From assembly GCF_020382885.2 (NCBI RefSeq), contig NC_058499.1, positions 2,068,001 to 2,132,000 of the forward strand: 64,000 nucleotides of DNA. The letters run 5' to 3'. The stretch is from Scatophagus argus (taxonomy: Eukaryota; Chordata; Actinopteri; Scatophagidae). Of the stretch, positions 32,709 through 45,500 are shown in pieces. The first letter of the stretch is position 1; each line of letters starts with the position of its first letter. Both the position numbers and the translations under genes were made by a program. Under the pieces are notes generated by a model. It searched no databases and was not told the origin of the DNA. It saw only the letters and a list, made by a program, of their open reading frames with translations.

Positions 32709-35665
32709 ATGGGTCGCTCCTCCAAAGACAAGCGGGACATTTACTACCGTCTGGCCAAAGAGGAGGGCTGGAGAGCGAGGAGCGCCTTCAAGCTGCTGCA
32801 GCTCGATCACGAGTTCAGCCTGTTCTCAGGTGAGACCCACAGCTGGTTCTGCTCATAAGCCGTCTTTTAATAAATGTCTGATTTGTCAGGAATACATAAA
32901 GGTTGTTTTGTTCTCTCGCTGTCAGGTGTGAACAGAGCAGTGGATCTGTGTGCAGCTCCTGGCAGCTGGAGTCAAGTCCTCAGTCGGAAACTCAGGTTTT
33001 GCTTGCTTCTTTTTTAAATGATGGTATGCTCAACTGGACAGAAATCATCTGCGTGGATACAATTTAAATTACTCTCATAAGACAATAAAATATTTTTAAT
33101 TTTGTGTTATGAGAATTTCCCTCACTGCGGGACTGATGGAGCCCTATCTTATCTTAAGGAGATGTTTTCCTGTGATGCTGCAGCTTTGCATTTCTTTTAT
33201 TTTTGCGCTCAGAGGGCCGGAGGAGAAAGGCGAGCAGGTGAAGATCGTGGCAGTGGACCTACAGGCCATGGCTCCTCTGCCAGGAGTCACTCAGATCCAG
33301 GGAGACATCACCAAGGTTTGGACAAGATGGACTCAGCAGGACAAGCAATCCTTTAAATAAGAGAGTCGTGGAAAACCAGCGACCACTGAAAATGCATCAC
33401 ATGACCTCTTCTTCCTCTCAGGTGTCGACGGCACAGGAGATAATTCGTCATTTTGAGGGTGAGCCGGCCGACCTGGTGGTGTGTGACGGAGCTCCAGATG
33501 GTGAGACGCTCACTTCCTGTCTGTCGTTGCCTGCTCTCAAGTCTCTCTCATCTGCCTTTTAATGTTTTCACTCAGGTGTCAGGAGTTAATATTTCCTGTT
33601 GTGTCTCCGTAGTGACTGGACTCCATGATGTGGATGAGTACATCCAGGCTCAGCTCCTATTGGCTGTAAGTACAGCGGTGTGTTTTTAACAACCCGCAGG
33701 TCTGTGGCGTCATGCTGACGGCTGTTTTTTCCCGTCAGGCTCTGAACATCACGACTCACGTCCTGAAACCTGGAGGGACGTTTGTAGCCAAGGTGAGCTT
33801 AACTTCATCCAAACACTCTCTCAGACTGCTCTCCACAATCGCTTCTTTCTTTGGTGAGGTGTCACATTTAAATATTTTATTTGTTTTTAGAGTTTGCACC
33901 TTCTGTCCGTACTTGTATCAGTGAACGAGCTATCGGCGGCTCCCGTACAGTAACACTAAGGTTGATCGGACCGTTAGCTTCACGCTAAGTTCAGTGCCAG
34001 TCTTTATTCTTTCCCATAGATCTACATGTGGATGTGACTTTAGTTGCGGTTCCATCTGAAACATGAGCCCGTTGAGCCGCGATTGTGACTGCAGCTCCTG
34101 GTGTCTGAACCATGAACACTCATTCAGAGTCACTCAGATCTTTTCCTCTTTCCATCTGGATGCAAAATCAGAATCTGCCGGGCCTGCTTACAGGAACACA
34201 GAACATGACTGCATGTTACCTGCAGTGCACCTGTACAGGAACATGAGACTGTATTAACCCCGTCCTGCCCTGTGTGTCTCAGATCTTCAGAGGTAAAGAC
34301 GTGACTCTGCTTTACTCTCAGCTGAAGATCTTCTTCACTGGTGTGACCTGCGCCAAACCCCGCAGCAGCAGGAACTCCAGCATTGGTGAGCTGCTGCCCC
34401 CTGCTGACCAATCACACTCATGCTGTGACTGTTTGGACATCTGAGACGTTTGTATTATTGGCTCCAGTCCAGGGACAGAAATGAGCCGCTGTTTTAGTCA
34501 CGCAGAACGTATCCCAAAACGATCTTAATCCAAAGTAAAAACTAATTGAATCATGCCTTGATTTTGCCACGTTCACCCCCATGTGAAGCTGTGTGCTCCG
34601 TCTGTGTGCAGAGGCCTTCGTGGTGTGTCAGAATTACTCCCCTCCTGAGGGTTACGTCCCCAACATGTCCAACCCTCTGCTGGATCATTCCTACGGTAAC
34701 CAGGAGCCCTTTTCCCTTTGTGGTCTCTAACTGGATGTCTTGTGTTGATGCTCTCAGAACAGATTATGGTCATTTGAATCAAAATCATTTGAAACATAAA
34801 TCCAGTACGGATCAGTCCGTAGTTTCCCTGCATGTCCTGGTTCTCCTCGATCTGTTCTCAGTCGGGTTCTGCTCCCTGTCCTCCAGATGTGGACTTTAAC
34901 CAGTTAGAGGGTCCAAACCGTGTCATCGTTCCCTTCCTGGCGTGTGGAGATCTCAGCGCCTTCGATTCGGACAGGACTTACCCTCTGCAGGTGAGGAGGT
35001 GCAGCGTTTGCTGGTTCAATCACAAACATGATTCTTACACTAAAATGAGTCTGATTCAGTCATTTTTATCATTTTAACTGCTGTCTTCCTGATTTCTGTT
35101 TGATTGCATCTCTTGTGATTTTCACACTACGTTTATTTTCACGATGAAATTCAATCCATTCATTTTAAATCTGTTAATAATGACACGTTGAAGGTATTTT
35201 ACTGGGTTTTTCAGGGGATGATTCATGGATAATTAAATTGATTGCAATATATTATATATATATAAGATATTTCTGAAGTATAATCTGCACATAAGGTGTT
35301 TTGAATTTGAAGAAACATGAAAGCCAACCTTCATAAGAACATTTGATGGACCTCAGTTGGTCAGTTCAGGTGAAAATTCAGGAATGGTTGTCATGTTCCA
35401 GGATTTTTGCACCTTAAGAACCAAATCCATCAAAGAAAACCCTCAATGTATTCTAATGCGCTAATTTATTCTAACTGTGTTCTTTCTTCAGCTGGATGCT
35501 GGTAAACAGTATCAGTACACACCCCCCGCCCAGCCGCCCATACGACCCCCCTACGAGCAGGCCTGCCACCTCCGCAAAAACAACCTGCTCTCCAGAGAGG
35601 ACGCTCTGTCCAACTGTCCCAGCCAGAGCCAAGACGAGACGGAGCCACCGGCCGAGTCCTCCTGA
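32709..35665 (+). CDS. ftsj1: tRNA (cytidine(32)/guanosine(34)-2'-O)-methyltransferase FTSJ1
   Basis: Ten coding exons join in phase to 314 aa (human 329): 32709-32829, 32926-32995, 33213-33315, 33422-33500, 33613-33665, 33739-33792, 34283-34385, 34612-34695, 34887-34990 and 35492-35665. It is an RrmJ/FtsJ-type SAM-dependent methyltransferase. The start [20 protein letters not shown] is diagnostic. The K-D-K-E catalytic tetrad is present: Lys28 in SAFKLLQ, Asp in VCDGAPD, Lys in GTFVAKIF and Glu in EAFVVCQNY. The SAM loop is [12 protein letters not shown] (46-57). The enzyme 2'-O-methylates positions 32 and 34 of several cytosolic tRNAs; known partners in this family are THADA and WDR6. Loss in humans causes X-linked intellectual disability. 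The C-terminal tail is acidic and Ser/Pro-rich as in relatives. All splice sites are GT-AG. Poly(A) signal at 35950-35955. Confidence 0.97.
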
Positions 35666-35949
35666 TCCGTCTGACTGCTGCTAATTGGTGGAAAACAAAA
35701 AACAGGAGAAAGAGGACATTGTTATCATGAAAGGACGGGGAAGGTTCTTCTGTCTGATGAGACCCCGGACGCCAGTTTCTTCTCTGTGGGTCCACCACCG
35801 AGACAGGACCAGGACATGTTTAGCCTACTGATGTTGTTCCAGTCGGGTGATGCATGTTTTTAATGTTTTGGCTGATTTTTATGTGGAATACTTTGTGACA
35901 GACCCTTCATCTGTCAAACTGAGGAAGTGTAAACATTTTATATTTTAAA

Positions 35950-35955
35950 AATAAA
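35950..35955 (+). terminator. Poly(A) signal of ftsj1
   Basis: AATAAA lies about 285 bp past the stop codon. Confidence 0.7.
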
Positions 35956-35959
35956 GATC

Positions 35960-36770
35960 GTTTCTTGGAGGAAAATCCCCATTGTGGTTTGCATGAATGA
36001 TATTTTAAGACTGATTAAACTCTTACTAAAAAACAACGTGCAGTAAACCCCCTCGTAAACCCCCTCGTCGTGCTGGCATCTGCTGTGATGCTGCTGACTT
36101 GATGTTGGTTTAGTTTTCTTTACAACAGAGATTTACCTGCAGGAATTTAAACCCAATAAAATAATAACAGCTGAACTGAGCTCAAAGTAACGATGATCTT
36201 TAGTCTAAGAGTGCTGGAAGTGAAGAATTAAATGCTTAAATACTTCTTTCTGCTAAGAACAGTATTAAACTTGATTACAGGTTTTAACAGATTCTCATTG
36301 CTGGTTTCATGAAAGTTTACAATTTAATAATTGTCTTATTTTTCCATAAGAAATTAAACAACATTTCATCAGTGGCTCTAGAAGTAAAATACGGTACAGG
36401 AATGTAGCAGCACACACAAAAAGGAAAAGTCCTCAGTTAGTCTTTCTTTAGCCTAGTTTGTTTTGAATCAGCCCCCAAATTTGAATACATGTATTGTTTC
36501 AGGGAGATGCTTGAATGTTAAATCCTCCCCACACCCACAAACGCCATAGCGGCTTTTTATCCTTTATTACTCATAATAACAACATATAACAAGTACATAA
36601 TATGTACAAACTGGAACAGATAATTAAAGTTTAACGCCAGGTTTAACGCTGGGGTGAGGTCTAGAAAGATCTCAGAATTTTTCAATAAAGTACAAGCTGT
36701 AAGCCTTCAGTAATATGTTGTACTAAGTAGTAATAAGATTAAAAATAAAGCCGCAGCAACTTCCGGGTTT
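35960..36770. other. Intergenic spacer between ftsj1 and brpf3
   Basis: No gene is visible in this AT-rich sequence. A short duplication of a TAAACCCCCTCG unit lies near 36045-36070. Confidence 0.45.
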
Positions 36771-36779
36771 TCCTTCGTA

Positions 36780-37101
36780 CGTGGTGACGTAACGGCGCAA
36801 GGCTCACACAACCGCATTGTTGTTGGGGAAGAGAAGCTCGGGCAGCTGCTGAGCTCTGCCACTTCCAACTGTTTGTTAACGGTCTTAACGATCAGTATTC
36901 AACCGGATCGTAGTATACAACCCGTGACCGGCTCCGTCGCCCTGGATACCTGCCGGTTACTCTCAAGTTTCACTCGGTTCAGCGCGAGCCGCGGCCACCG
37001 TTGGCTGAGCGGACTGAATGTGGATTTAACTGTCGCTTCGCTCCACAGGCCGCGCCGCCATTGCTGCTCTTTTTATAAGTTGAATTCGTGAAAATACCGA
37101 G
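36780..37101 (+). promoter_or_regulatory. brpf3 promoter-proximal region and 5' UTR exon
   Basis: This is a CpG-richer block than its surroundings. It ends in a clear donor (CCGAG|GTAAGT) at 37101/37102. The next in-phase acceptor is at 39509, 18 nt before the brpf3 ATG, so intron 1 is 2.4 kb. The transcription start is not resolved. Confidence 0.5.
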
Positions 37102-38309
37102 GTAAGTTCAACCTCACTCTGTCCTCACCTTTTTAATGTTACTGCCTACAATCTGGAAAGGTTTAACTTCAACGCTGATCGGCACTCCTCTTAGAAAAAC
37201 CCACCTTTTCCAGTCAAGACAGTTTCTTGTTGTGTTGGTCGCCATATTTCCTCCCCCCTCTGATAGTTCTAATGCTAACAGGCTAACGTTAGCCCAGTTT
37301 GTGGACGGAGTGTCCTAATGCGTTTAACGGGCGACCAGAGGGGCCGCCGCCTGGTAGGACAACAGCACCCGATCGTCCGTTCTTGTAACAGATCTGTGAT
37401 AAGTTTGTGATCCCGAGGCAGGTTCGATTAATCACGAACATCAGCGCGATGGTTCGGTTAAGCGGAGCTAACGTTAGCCGTGGCTAGCTGACACCGTTCA
37501 ACACACAAACTGAACGAGGTGAAGCTGCTGTTAGCCGATGATATTCAACAACAGTCAGCACTCCGCGGCATCAGCCGGGCGGTCTGAGCTGACCGAAGGC
37601 GTGCTGCTCGCGGTACGTTTCTTCCATTCGCCCAGTGATCATTAACACAGTTTGTGTTTCCATCGCCTGTACTGTAACTACACCCAGCAGGTAAACTGAA
37701 AGCAGATGATCTCGTGAATTAATTCTGTACTGGGGGATTCCAGTGTACAGCAGCTAGCTGACGTGACCTCCGTGTGTCTGTGAGGGAAACGTTGTAACTG
37801 CAGCTTCACTGTGTTTTCAGTTGTGGTTGCTCAACAGCGCAGCAGTAGATTCAACGTTATTGACTGACTAAAGTGTTTTCTAAGCCAAATTCCAGGCATG
37901 CTCTAGGTTACTGATCAGGTACGAGCTGCTTTTCCTCGCCCTTTACGGCAGTTTACTGAGTATCTTTGTGTTTTTGTGTGTGGTCAAACAAGGCTTTCAT
38001 GACAGTTTAAAAACATACAAGTAGTCGGTTAATCATGGAAAAACATTAATGAAAATAATTGTTGTATGCATGTCTGCAAATAAATGTTCATGTGTAGTAC
38101 TTGAGCCGAAAGTGAAATGTCATTTATATTTAATAACATTACTAACTGTGCTCTACTGTGACGTGCAGGGCACAGCAGTTCTGCCAGGACTTTGCAGTTG
38201 TTGTTTTTTGAGTCTCATCTGGTGACCCTTTGATGAGAAGGTGCTGAAGGTGAATTGTCTTCACTTCCATTTTACTAGCAGATGTTTTTAATTCTTTTGA
38301 ATAGTTGTT

Positions 38310-38860
38310 ATGCCTCCACAATAACTGTGGCCAGAGGTATTATGTTGTTGCCCCTCCCACTCTTGTGCCTGCAATATTTTAAAAACACCTTGAGGAAATT
38401 TCTTAAAGACTTGTCTCGAATGTCCACTTGGGTCCAAAGCTAAACTGACTAGATTTTTGTTTCAAAGGTTACTGTTGCCCACCTTTTTTGCTGTAACTCC
38501 AGAATTGATACACTAATTATGACAACATTTAAGCATATGATTAAGTGCTGACATATTCGAAAGGTCTCCACCTTGGAACTGTGCTGATTGTGTACATCAT
38601 CTGTGCTGCCAGGCTGAACACGTGTGTGAAGCCTCCACCTTTTAGAGTTGGTAACTTCTTTTTAGCAACGTCCACATTTGAAGCTTCGAAGTCCACCACC
38701 AGCTCACTGGTTTGGATGATACTGAGCTTCAGGTCATTGATGTTGCACCATATGACAAAGCTCCCTCTCAGTCCTTACATATATTGTATGAGTGGATAGA
38801 CATGATGCAAAATGCAACTTGACTGGTGGTGGAGGCGTCCAACTGTTCAGTGGTAATTCT
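38310..38860 (+). repeat. Decayed dispersed fish repeat within brpf3 intron 1
   Basis: Blocks such as CACCTTGAGGAAATTTCTT, TGTCCACTTGGGTCCAA and CTAATTATGACAACATTT occur in the same order as in a well-known, highly copied teleost repeat. That repeat's consensus includes CGCCTTGAGGGAATTTCTTC. It is non-coding. Confidence 0.55.
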
Positions 38861-39527
38861 AGTTTTTGTGTGTTGTTTACCTTCTGGGTATCTTGAATAC
38901 TCTGTCACCACAGAATATTAAGTTTGCAACAAAAGTTTGGTCAGAGTCTTGATAACATGACAGGATTGATCCAACGGTTTCTTATTTAAGTCAGGAAGCA
39001 CGTAACTTCCACAGTCGTTGAGTAGTTTTCTATGTTATGTTACTTGAAAGGAAAATTGATTGATGATGCAACATGTTCATATTCTCTAGAGATGACAGGT
39101 GATACTGAAGGTTTTTTTTCACTCTTGTAAGGCACACTGTTTCATCACACTGTGTCAGACCTTGTGTCTAAGTAAAAATACAGTACAGTAAAATATTTTA
39201 TATGAAGGGTTTTTGGAAGATGCATTCATATTTATGAGGAAAAATATTTCCTATAGCGTGTTAGACTGTAACACCTGCATTTAAGGTAGGAATTCTGAAC
39301 AAACCTTAAAGCCTCCTGGACTTGAAGGTTAAGGTTTTGTTAATCATTCATGCAGGTTGGTTGTTAGATCAAACACACGCTGCTTTGTGTGCTGGTTGTT
39401 GCTTCACAGGGTGAGTTAATGACATGAAAAATGTCTTGTTGAGCAGCTGTTACCCCAACATCACATCACTGAGTCGCTGACGTTGTTGTTTTGTCTGTTT
39501 GGTTTTCAGAATCTTTACGGCTTCAAA

Positions 39528-42500
39528 ATGAAGAAAAAAGGTCGACACCACCGCACGCCGGTGCTGAAGAGGGACTCCTCCCCCATCAAGCCGTCGCCAA
39601 ACCGGGAGACGCTGACATATGCACAGGCTCAGCGAATAGTGGAGCTGGAGGTGGATGGCCGCGTGCACCGCCTCAGCATCTACGACAAGCTGGACGTCAT
39701 CACGGATGACGACCCCACAGCTCAGGAGATTATGGAGTGCAACAGCAACAAGGAGAACAACGAGAAGCCTCAGCAGGTCCTGGTGCGCTCTGTGCGCCTC
39801 AAAAACAACCGCCAAAAGAAGAACGCAGCGCTCACAGCTGCCCAAGGTGGCGTCGGAACCCAAGGAAGTGCAGGTGGTCTGTTGGAGCCTAAGGTTAGAA
39901 CGGTTGAGTACAATCTGCCAGTGGTGCCGAAGAGGCCGGCAGCGTATTACAAATACACAGAGAGGACAGCGGAGGAGCTGGACGAAGAGGTGGAGTATGA
40001 CATGGATGAGGAGGACTATGCATGGTTGGAGTTAATCAATGAAAAGCGAAAAAGCGAGGGCATCAGTCAGGTGTCGCACAATCTGTTCGAGTTCCTCATG
40101 GATCGTTTTGAGAAGGAGTCGTACTCGGCCACGCAGGGTCAGAGCGACCTGCAGTCATTGGTGGATGAAGATGCTGTCTGCTGCATCTGTATGGACGGAG
40201 ATGGAGCCGACAGCAATGTCATCCTCTTCTGCGACTCCTGCAACATTGCCGTACACCAAGAGTGCTACGGGGTGCCGTACATCCCAGAGGGCCAGTGGCT
40301 GTGCCGCCACTGCCTGCAGTGCCCGTCGCGGCCTGCTGAGTGTGTCTTCTGTCCCAACCGAGGAGGAGCCCTGAAGAAGACTGACGACGACCGCTGGGGT
40401 CATGTGGCGTGTGCTCTGTGGGTGCCTGAGGTTGGCTTCTCTGACACGGTTTTCATTGAGCCCATCGATGGCGTCCGCAATATTCCACCAGCACGCTGGA
40501 AGCTCACCTGTTACCTGTGTAAAGAGAAGGGGATTGGAGCATGTATCCAGTGCGACAAGATCAACTGTTACACCGCCTTCCACGTCAGCTGCGCCCAAAA
40601 GGCCGGCCTCTACATGAAGATGGAGCCTGTGAAAGAGGTGACGGCGTCGGGCGCCACCACCTTCTCTGTGAAAAAGACCGCCTACTGTTGCAGCCACATG
40701 CCTGAAGGCTGTGACCGCCGACCGCTTAACATTTACAAGGAGCCACACCCGAAAAATGGAGCCTGCCACAAGAGAGCCGATAAGAGGGGGAAGGCCCGGG
40801 CCAAGGGCTGGCAGAAGAAGAAGAGCAAGAGAGCAGAGCCAGAGCCAGAACCAGAACCTGACACCCCCACCAGCTCTGGACCCAGTATCACTGCCTCAAG
40901 GTAGGCTGCTCACACTGAGTGACCATTCAGCCTGACGGTAGTAACAGCATGAGAAGATGTTGTTGTGTTGTGGTTTGCTCACTGGTCAGTTTGTCATTGG
41001 TTAGTCCCAAACACAGAAGCAGTCTGGGCCCTGCAGTACTCTTTAGCGGTGGTGTTTATCTGCTCAACATTGCCAGAGACCACTGATCTAAACATTCAGA
41101 AATAGTGTTAGCTCATGATTATGGCCAATCAATCAAAATACCCCGGGTTAAGAGCCACAGAATACAGTTCAAACCTGGAGATATATACTGGATGGGTGAC
41201 ACAAAATTATAGTTATTATTATTTTTTTAATCAAAAGGAGACGATCGAATGATCAGTGCTCAAATTATCAAGTTTTTATTTTCCCAGCATCCAGTGGTCT
41301 TCTCATATCCGTTCAGCCACTAGTCATTGAGACCAGATTCCAGATTGAATTTTTTAAATTTATATACGTCAAGTTTTCCCCAGTCCCGTTTTTGGTCATA
41401 TTGTTGTACTCGCTCAAGATATTATCTGTAACTCAGTGGCATCAAGTCCGATGGGTCAAGAAACACAAGCGAGCCGATCGGCAAAGCTACAGATCGCAGC
41501 CTGTTTCAGCTGTGAAGACACAAAGCAGACGTTGAGCTTCTTCTGCAGTGTTTCTGTTTATGTCCTTGGATTACTGAGTGTTGATTCATTAACATCTCCT
41601 GCTTCCGTGTGGGTCAGTTTTGACTCCATTCTGAACCAGGTGGCGGTTCAGAGGAAGCGTCAGTTCGTCGAGCGGGTGCTGAGCTACTGGGTGCAGAAGA
41701 GGCAGTCGAGGAACAACGTGCCGCTGATCCGCCGGCTGCAGGCCAACCCCCAGCCGACTAAAGCCAAGCAGCTGGTCAGTACTGCAGACGGTTGCGGCTT
41801 CCGTCAGTGGAGCTTTGTCCTTTCATGTGCGTGTTGTTGACGTGAAGCTTGCGTGTTTTGCGCAGAGCCGTGCGGAGACGAACCAGGCGCTGAAGGAGCA
41901 GCTGAAGGAGTGGCACCGCCTTCGCCACGACCTGGAGCGAGCTCGTCTGCTGCTCGAGCTCATCAGGAAGAGAGAGAAGCTGAAGAGGGAGGAGGTAGAG
42001 TCGTTCAGCGTGCATTGCTTCTGTTTCTTAAAGCTTCATTTATAACAAACAGTAAACAATGACAGTAGTTTTCCTGTTTGATTCTATTTCTAATTCTTAA
42101 ACAGAAACACCAACTGGCTGCAGGACTGCGGCTAAACCTAATTTCGCTCTTTATTTACTGCCACACAACTTACTGAATTAAACAGTGGAACTGAACTTAC
42201 TTTGAGTATAATTTTGTTGTTGCACTTCATCAGTTAAAGTAAATAATCATTCACTCATCGTGAAGCTGTAAGTGTAAATATTAGTCTGGTTCCCGTCAGT
42301 TTGACCAGAAACCTCCCAGATTTCACTGATAAGTTGTTGCACTCAGACTGAGTTGTCTGTGTGTGTGTTGTCTCGTCAGATGAAGCAGCAGCAGTCGGTG
42401 CTGGAGCTCCAGTTGACCCCCTTCAACATCCTGCTCAGAGCCGTGCTCGGCCAGCTGCAGGAGAAGGACTCGTACCGCATCTTCGCTCAGCCCGTCAGCA

Positions 42501-45500
42501 TCAAGGAGGTGTGTGACCTGTTGTCATGGTTACTGTAAAACAATCTGCTGTGCTGTCCATCAGCAGCACCGTGACATGTCTGTGCTCCCATGGTGGCCAA
42601 CGACCCGGGGTTACTACATGACCTGATAAATGACTTCATAACCCCAAATGTCCAGGAAAAGTTCTGAATGTACAACGAAATGTTAAAATTTGATTTAGCT
42701 TTTTAACCACTAGTTGGTGCTGAGGGCAGTCGTTAATCAGTTGTGAATAACATTAATTTGTCCGTCCGTGGCTGGTTGACACCTGATGTATAATTTTACC
42801 TCATTTATCAGTATTGCTGTCAACCAAGAGACTGATTTTCTGCACTGTTCATTTGCTGCTATAAGCTGAAGATAAAGTTGCTTACACTTTGCCTCCTTCA
42901 TGTGTTTTAGTCCTTTATTGTGAAAGGAACTATAGCCGATACTATTGAAGCCTGTTAACAAGCTGGACTTCTGTTTCAGTCCACAAACCCTCATCAGATA
43001 GACTTTACAGTTTATAGCAGCTGTAACCACAGGTGACATGAGTTTTACCTGCGGTTACCTGTTGAGTGTCTACAGACTGAAACATGGATGAAGTGAGGGA
43101 CTTTGTGCTTGGTCAGAGATGTGAGCCGATACACCTGGTCCACAAGACTTTGTGTTGTTCGACAGCTTGGTAGTGTGTTGTGAATATCCTGAAGGCAGAT
43201 CCCTTTAAGTCATCATCTCTGACAGTCTGCAGCCTCCAACGTGTCTCATCTGTGCCCTGCAGGTTCCTGACTACCTGGACCACATCAAAAACCCCATGGA
43301 CTTCTCCACCATGAGGAAACGCATTGACGCCCACAACTACAAGAGCCTGGATGAGTTTGAGGACGACTTCAACCTCATCATTGCTAACTGCATGTTGTAT
43401 AACGCCAAGGACACGTTTTTCTACAAGGCAGCTCAGCGAATGCAGGACCACGGAGGAGCCATCCTCCGCAGGGCTCGCCGAGAAGCCAACAGAATCGGCT
43501 TCGACTTCCCCGGCGGGTTGCATCTGCCCGAAGCCCCGAAACCGGAGGCGACACCCGCGTTTTCCTGGGAGGATGGTAAGTCAGAACGGAAAACAGCCAC
43601 GTATTGGAGGTAATACTGTGATGGTGGCAAGTGTCATGTGTGTTCTTCTGTCTCTCAGTGGATCGTCTTCTGACCCCCGCCTACCGCCGGTTGACCCCTC
43701 TGGAGGATCAGCTGAAGGAGCTGCTGGAGAAGCTGGACCTGAGCACAGCCATGAAGCACAGCCCGTCTCGCAGCAAGAGGCTCAAACTGCTGAAGAAGAC
43801 CATCATGGAGGTCCGCAGCGAAATGAGCCTAAAGAAGTCCCTTCCAAGACCGTCACCCTCCACCCCGGAGCCTGACCCCACCCCTGCTGAGTCAGAGGAG
43901 AAACCACTAGCTGAACCCCCGGCAGAGCCCTGCTCGCCACAGGAGAAGTCTTTACCTCCACCAACGTTAGAGCTGTTAACATCACTGTCGCAGCTCGACA
44001 CCTCGCCCGGCGAGGAGCCGCCCGCCCTGAAGGCCATCAAACCCAGCGTGGACCACACTCCCATGGAGCTCGATGGTGACAGTGACACATCTACCTCAGT
44101 GCCCATGGACACCCCCAATGGACACATCCCAGACCCACTGCTCCTCAATGGCGACTTCCACACTGAAGCTTCTGGCACCTGCAACCGACGGACCAACACC
44201 CTTTTTCGCAAGTCCAAGAGCGCAAGTCCCCAAAAACCAACCAAGAACCAAGAGGCATCCGCTGGGTCGCCACCGCCCCTGGGCGCCAAAACCTTCCTGT
44301 CAGTGGTGATCCCTCGACTGGAGACGCTCCTCCTGCCCAAGAAAAGAAGACGCAGCAGCAGTGCCGATGGCGAGGAGGAGGAGTCGCCAATAAAACGCCT
44401 CGGCACAGGTACTCACTCTTAGGACGATTGTGATGCTTCAATATTACAATTAAATTACAGCAAAACGATGTGAAGAAACATTAACTTGATGTTCAGGAAA
44501 CTTCACTCAGTTGTGACGAGTTTCCTGTTTTTTTTAACTTCAGGAATGGCGAACGGTTTTGTGGTGGAGGAGGAGGAAGCATCTCCCCGCCCGCCGGAGC
44601 CTCGGCGGCGCTGTGCCTCGGAGTCCAGCATCTCCTCCAGCGGAAGCGTCCTCTGCAGCACGAGGTGAGTTCAAGAGAAGACGTCTGCAGCCGTGCAGTT
44701 TACTGATGAATCAAAGTTCCAGTGTGTTCCACTTCGGGGTCTTATTTAGAGAGTTTATCATGTTATCGAAGCAATAATCAAATCAAATGAAGAGAGGATT
44801 TTGAGCGATGGGTCAAGGTCCAGTTCTGACAGTCCAACAGACGGCATCAGTGATCGTTAGCCATGACGATCTGCATACAACTTAACACGTCATGACAAAC
44901 GATACAGGTAATGTGTAGTAACGAGATGCTGTAAAAACAAAGGTTGTCTTGTTAAAATGTAATCATTTGCTGTGTAGTAATAATGTACTTAAAACTATAA
45001 CAACATCTTGACATAAAAGCTCTCGTAATGATGATGAGCAGGGAACTGAGCACATTTTGTTTGTAATGTCGGCAGCTTTCAAAGAACTGAACATAAACCC
45101 ACTGCAGAAATCTGAAACTTGAAGGTTGATCTGTGTCCATCAGCATCTGGTCTGACACCAGTTTGGCCATTAAAAAGGCCTCTGAACCTGAAAATGGATT
45201 CCAGCTTCCTTCTCGTCTTTTTCAGCACCGTCATCATGCCTAAAAGTGGAAAAGGGCGGCCGGCGGCGGCTCGACGGAGCACCGTGGATGACAAAAGCAC
45301 TCTGAGGACCTGCATAGAGAACGGCGAGTTCACCAAAGCTGCCAAGATCTCTTCAGGTGTGTGAGCAGCGAGTGTCACGTGAGGGGTGTGCATGAAACGG
45401 CATGGCACGCTTTGATTGGTCAGCTCATCTCAGTCTGCTGCAGACTAAACGTATTAAAAAGGAAAAACGAGCCTCTTTGTAATTCTGTGTGCTCACACAT

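Noticed and set aside
40155-40769. Minus-strand open frame of 204 codons
   Set aside because: It is a shadow of the PHD-encoding exon of brpf3.
43708-44406. Minus-strand open frame of 232 codons, Ser/Gly-rich
   Set aside because: It is antisense to brpf3 exon 7; low complexity mirrors the Pro/Ser-rich coding strand.
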